Shown here: piece by piece, positions 61,673 to 64,000 of the stretch
Layout of the letters: each line of letters starts with the position of its first letter
Position numbering within the stretch: the first letter of the stretch is position 1
DNA from: Panopea generosa
Taxonomy: Eukaryota; Mollusca; Bivalvia; Adapedonta; Hiatellidae
Assembly (NCBI GenBank): GCA_029582155.1
Contig: CM055896.1
Span: 10,748,987-10,812,986, forward strand
Direction of reading: 5' to 3'
Length of the DNA: 64,000 nucleotides
Made by a program: the position numbers and the translations under genes
The notes under the pieces: model-generated
Told to the model about the DNA's origin: nothing
Database searches by the model: none
The model's input: only the letters and a program-made list of their open reading frames with translations

Positions 61673-64000
61673 GGAGTAAATATTAATTTTAGTGTTATAT
61701 AAAAGTCTTTACTCGTGTACGTGACAATTGTAAAATGTAATATACTAATGATTATTTATTTTATATATATATGACGTTACATGTCAGATTAACCTCTTGA
61801 ATAACACGTTAGCGTTACACATTTTACATAATACATAATTTGAATTTTACTAGACTATTTTTACACAAAACTAGATCTTTATTATATATAAACTGAGCAT
61901 TTGTTTTATTCTTTTGAGTAATTTATGCGCGCCTGAAAGTTTTTTATTTTCGTAATCGTTATTTGATATTTTAAACATATTTTGTTATCTTTTTCATTTT
62001 CATCCGTTGTAGAAGGAATCTCCTTTTTTTTAAATAATTTTAAAGAATTCAGTATTGTTTGAATGGATTAATTTATCATATATCTCATATGTAAAGTATA
62101 TAGATGAAATCATAACAATAGAATTACAGATTTTTGGGATCATTTTAGATACACGTTCATTACGTATGATACTCGTTTTTTTAAGATAATTAACTATTTG
62201 TGGGTAATATATTTTCAACATCCAAACAATTAGGAAGGTAAGGTTCTGGATACAATTAATTTAAAAATGTTCCAACGGCATTAAATTAAAGATTTATAAA
62301 TTATTCAAAACGCAAAGTAGCACTTCTAAATGTCTTCCCATGAAAAGTTGAAGCTTTTAAATAATGATGAAAAAAATTAACAGCCAATTACCCTGTATAT
62401 GAAACGATTGAATAGAAACAACAAAATGCACATATTAAAAATGCATGGTTTATAATTAAAAACCGCGTAGAATTAATGATAAATGCGTTTTGTCAAAATC
62501 CTTTTAAACTGAACTGTCGTAATTTATTTTCATTTACAATTGATTAACTTTTAATTTAAATTGTTTCTGTTCCAGCAGTTTAGATTAAATTGAAATATTC
62601 CTTTACACCGTATGATTTAAACATTAGTATCGTTTCTATACTGCAAAGGGGCATAACTCGGGCAAATAATTAAGTTAAACCATAATATGTGTTGATTCGA
62701 ACCCAATCTGGATGTTGAAAGATTAACAAATAATGAATGTGACCACTTTACCACATCAGCAGTTTTACATGCCGTAAACATATCTCCTTACTCTGGCAAT
62801 GTGTTGTTATTATCTATGATATCTTGGAATTATCATGGAATTCATCTATTATTGCTTGACATTGTGCCAAATTAGACATATAATCATAACTTTAGTACAA
62901 TGAATAAAATCATAGAACAGTGTTCATTTATTTTACTTAGTTTGGCAGACTCACGTCACTTGCTAAATGCAAAAATTTATTTACACGTAATGCCATTAAA
63001 ATATGTTGCCCATAGTGTTCGGATAAACACATATGAAAATTAAAACAAATTTATTGAAATATAATCTATTTAAATTTAATTAGTCATCTATGGAAGTATT
63101 GTACTACTTAAATAATCATATAAACAATGTTGTTGTGTATATAAAACTAAATTCCAAGGGTTCACGTAATCAACAATTATCCTGAAAGTAAAAACTCAAT
63201 TACCGTTACTCTATAACACGCAATCATACACTTACAGAAAAAACTCACACAGTTATGGGAAACAATTGGCAATAGCAATTCAGACAGTTAGGAAAATCAA
63301 CTGACATCCGATATTTACACTGAGTCATACTAACGACACACGGAGTAGAAAGCAAGTTTGATGTAGACTGTACCAATAAAAACAGAAAGTTGGGTTGACA
63401 TATTTATTTTCTAATTCGCTCTGCTCAAACGAAAATTAATCATTTAGTTTCTTTTCAAAGTAAACTCAGGGTATTAAAGAGAACAAGACACGGTATAGGA
63501 GTGACATTTGCATTACCGTTGTAACATATTGTTACAGTAAATATGCACAAAGCGACCTGCAAAACATCCTGTCATAATAAAAGCATCAACTAAAACTTAA
63601 GTTTGTATGCGCACGAAGCACCCTTGTCCTGCAATGGTTATATGTCAATATACAAACTCAAATAAAATATAACCTTATTTAAAATATCAACATCTGACAG
63701 AAAGTGTATACCGAATTTCAAATATAATAATTCAACTCTATAACAATATCGACTCCATTAAACTGTTATATACAGTTTAACACACCACATAAACGTCATG
63801 TTTTCTTTTCATGTACTTTAATTTGACCTCTTTTGGGTGGTGGTAGAGGGAGATCTAATGAAAATATGTGTAAACAACGTAATTATTCGGTAATGTCAAT
63901 GACATGAGAAGGAGAGTGCCTACACATGTATCACTTATACATTTAAATATATCATTCCGCGTGTAACTTACAATGACAACAATGTACTTAATGTAATAAA
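61673..64000. other. No gene seen
   Basis: AT-rich to the right edge. Apart from a single unit-like echo of the 161-bp repeat at 62648, nothing was recognised. Confidence 0.55.

Overview
The window looks like nuclear DNA of a lophotrochozoan animal, most likely a bivalve mollusc. It is AT-rich and almost gene-empty. It is dense in tRNA-derived SINEs, MITEs, minisatellites and two broken non-LTR retrotransposons. The species cannot be named from the sequence.

The one recognisable host gene is on the + strand at 42929-45425. It comprises the last two coding exons of a cholecystokinin/sulfakinin-type neuropeptide GPCR (TM3 to the C-terminus). The exon or exons for the N-terminus, TM1 and TM2 were not found in the 42.9 kb upstream, so they lie beyond the left edge or the gene is incomplete. 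The intron between the exons (43295-44841) carries three decayed tRNA-derived insertions. A strong internal splice donor in the last exon and an exon-like block at 47074-47185 suggest an alternative receptor tail or an unrelated terminal exon.

Left part (1-10.5 kb): SINEs of three families, a 21-bp minisatellite with a 105-bp higher-order unit (2.35-2.97 kb), three copies of a ~180-bp MITE, and one exon-like block on the minus strand (5713-5821). At 10.5-13.66 kb lies a decayed CR1/Jockey-like LINE. Its first open frame carries a 2A ribosome-skipping motif (DIETNPGP) between a hydrophobic leader and the endonuclease domain. This is the most striking element of the window.

Middle (13.9-42.9 kb): more SINEs; a promoter-like cassette (CRE, CCAAT, TATA) at 14.9 kb that recurs at 51.1 kb; a ~590-bp repeat present twice (17.4 and 20.3 kb), with a direction-switching palindromic array where the second copy should continue; a SINE-associated hairpin; a short mariner-type MITE; a second LINE fragment on the minus strand (34.1-35.6 kb); and 25-bp and 78-bp minisatellites.

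Right part (45.4-64 kb): a ~161-bp tandem repeat, a pair of ~380-bp dispersed repeats (51.7 and 61.3 kb), two more MITE copies, and a 1.15-kb 37-bp minisatellite at 54.9-56.1 kb that appears to have grown out of the tRNA-like head of a SINE. No rRNA gene, intact tRNA gene or CRISPR array was seen.
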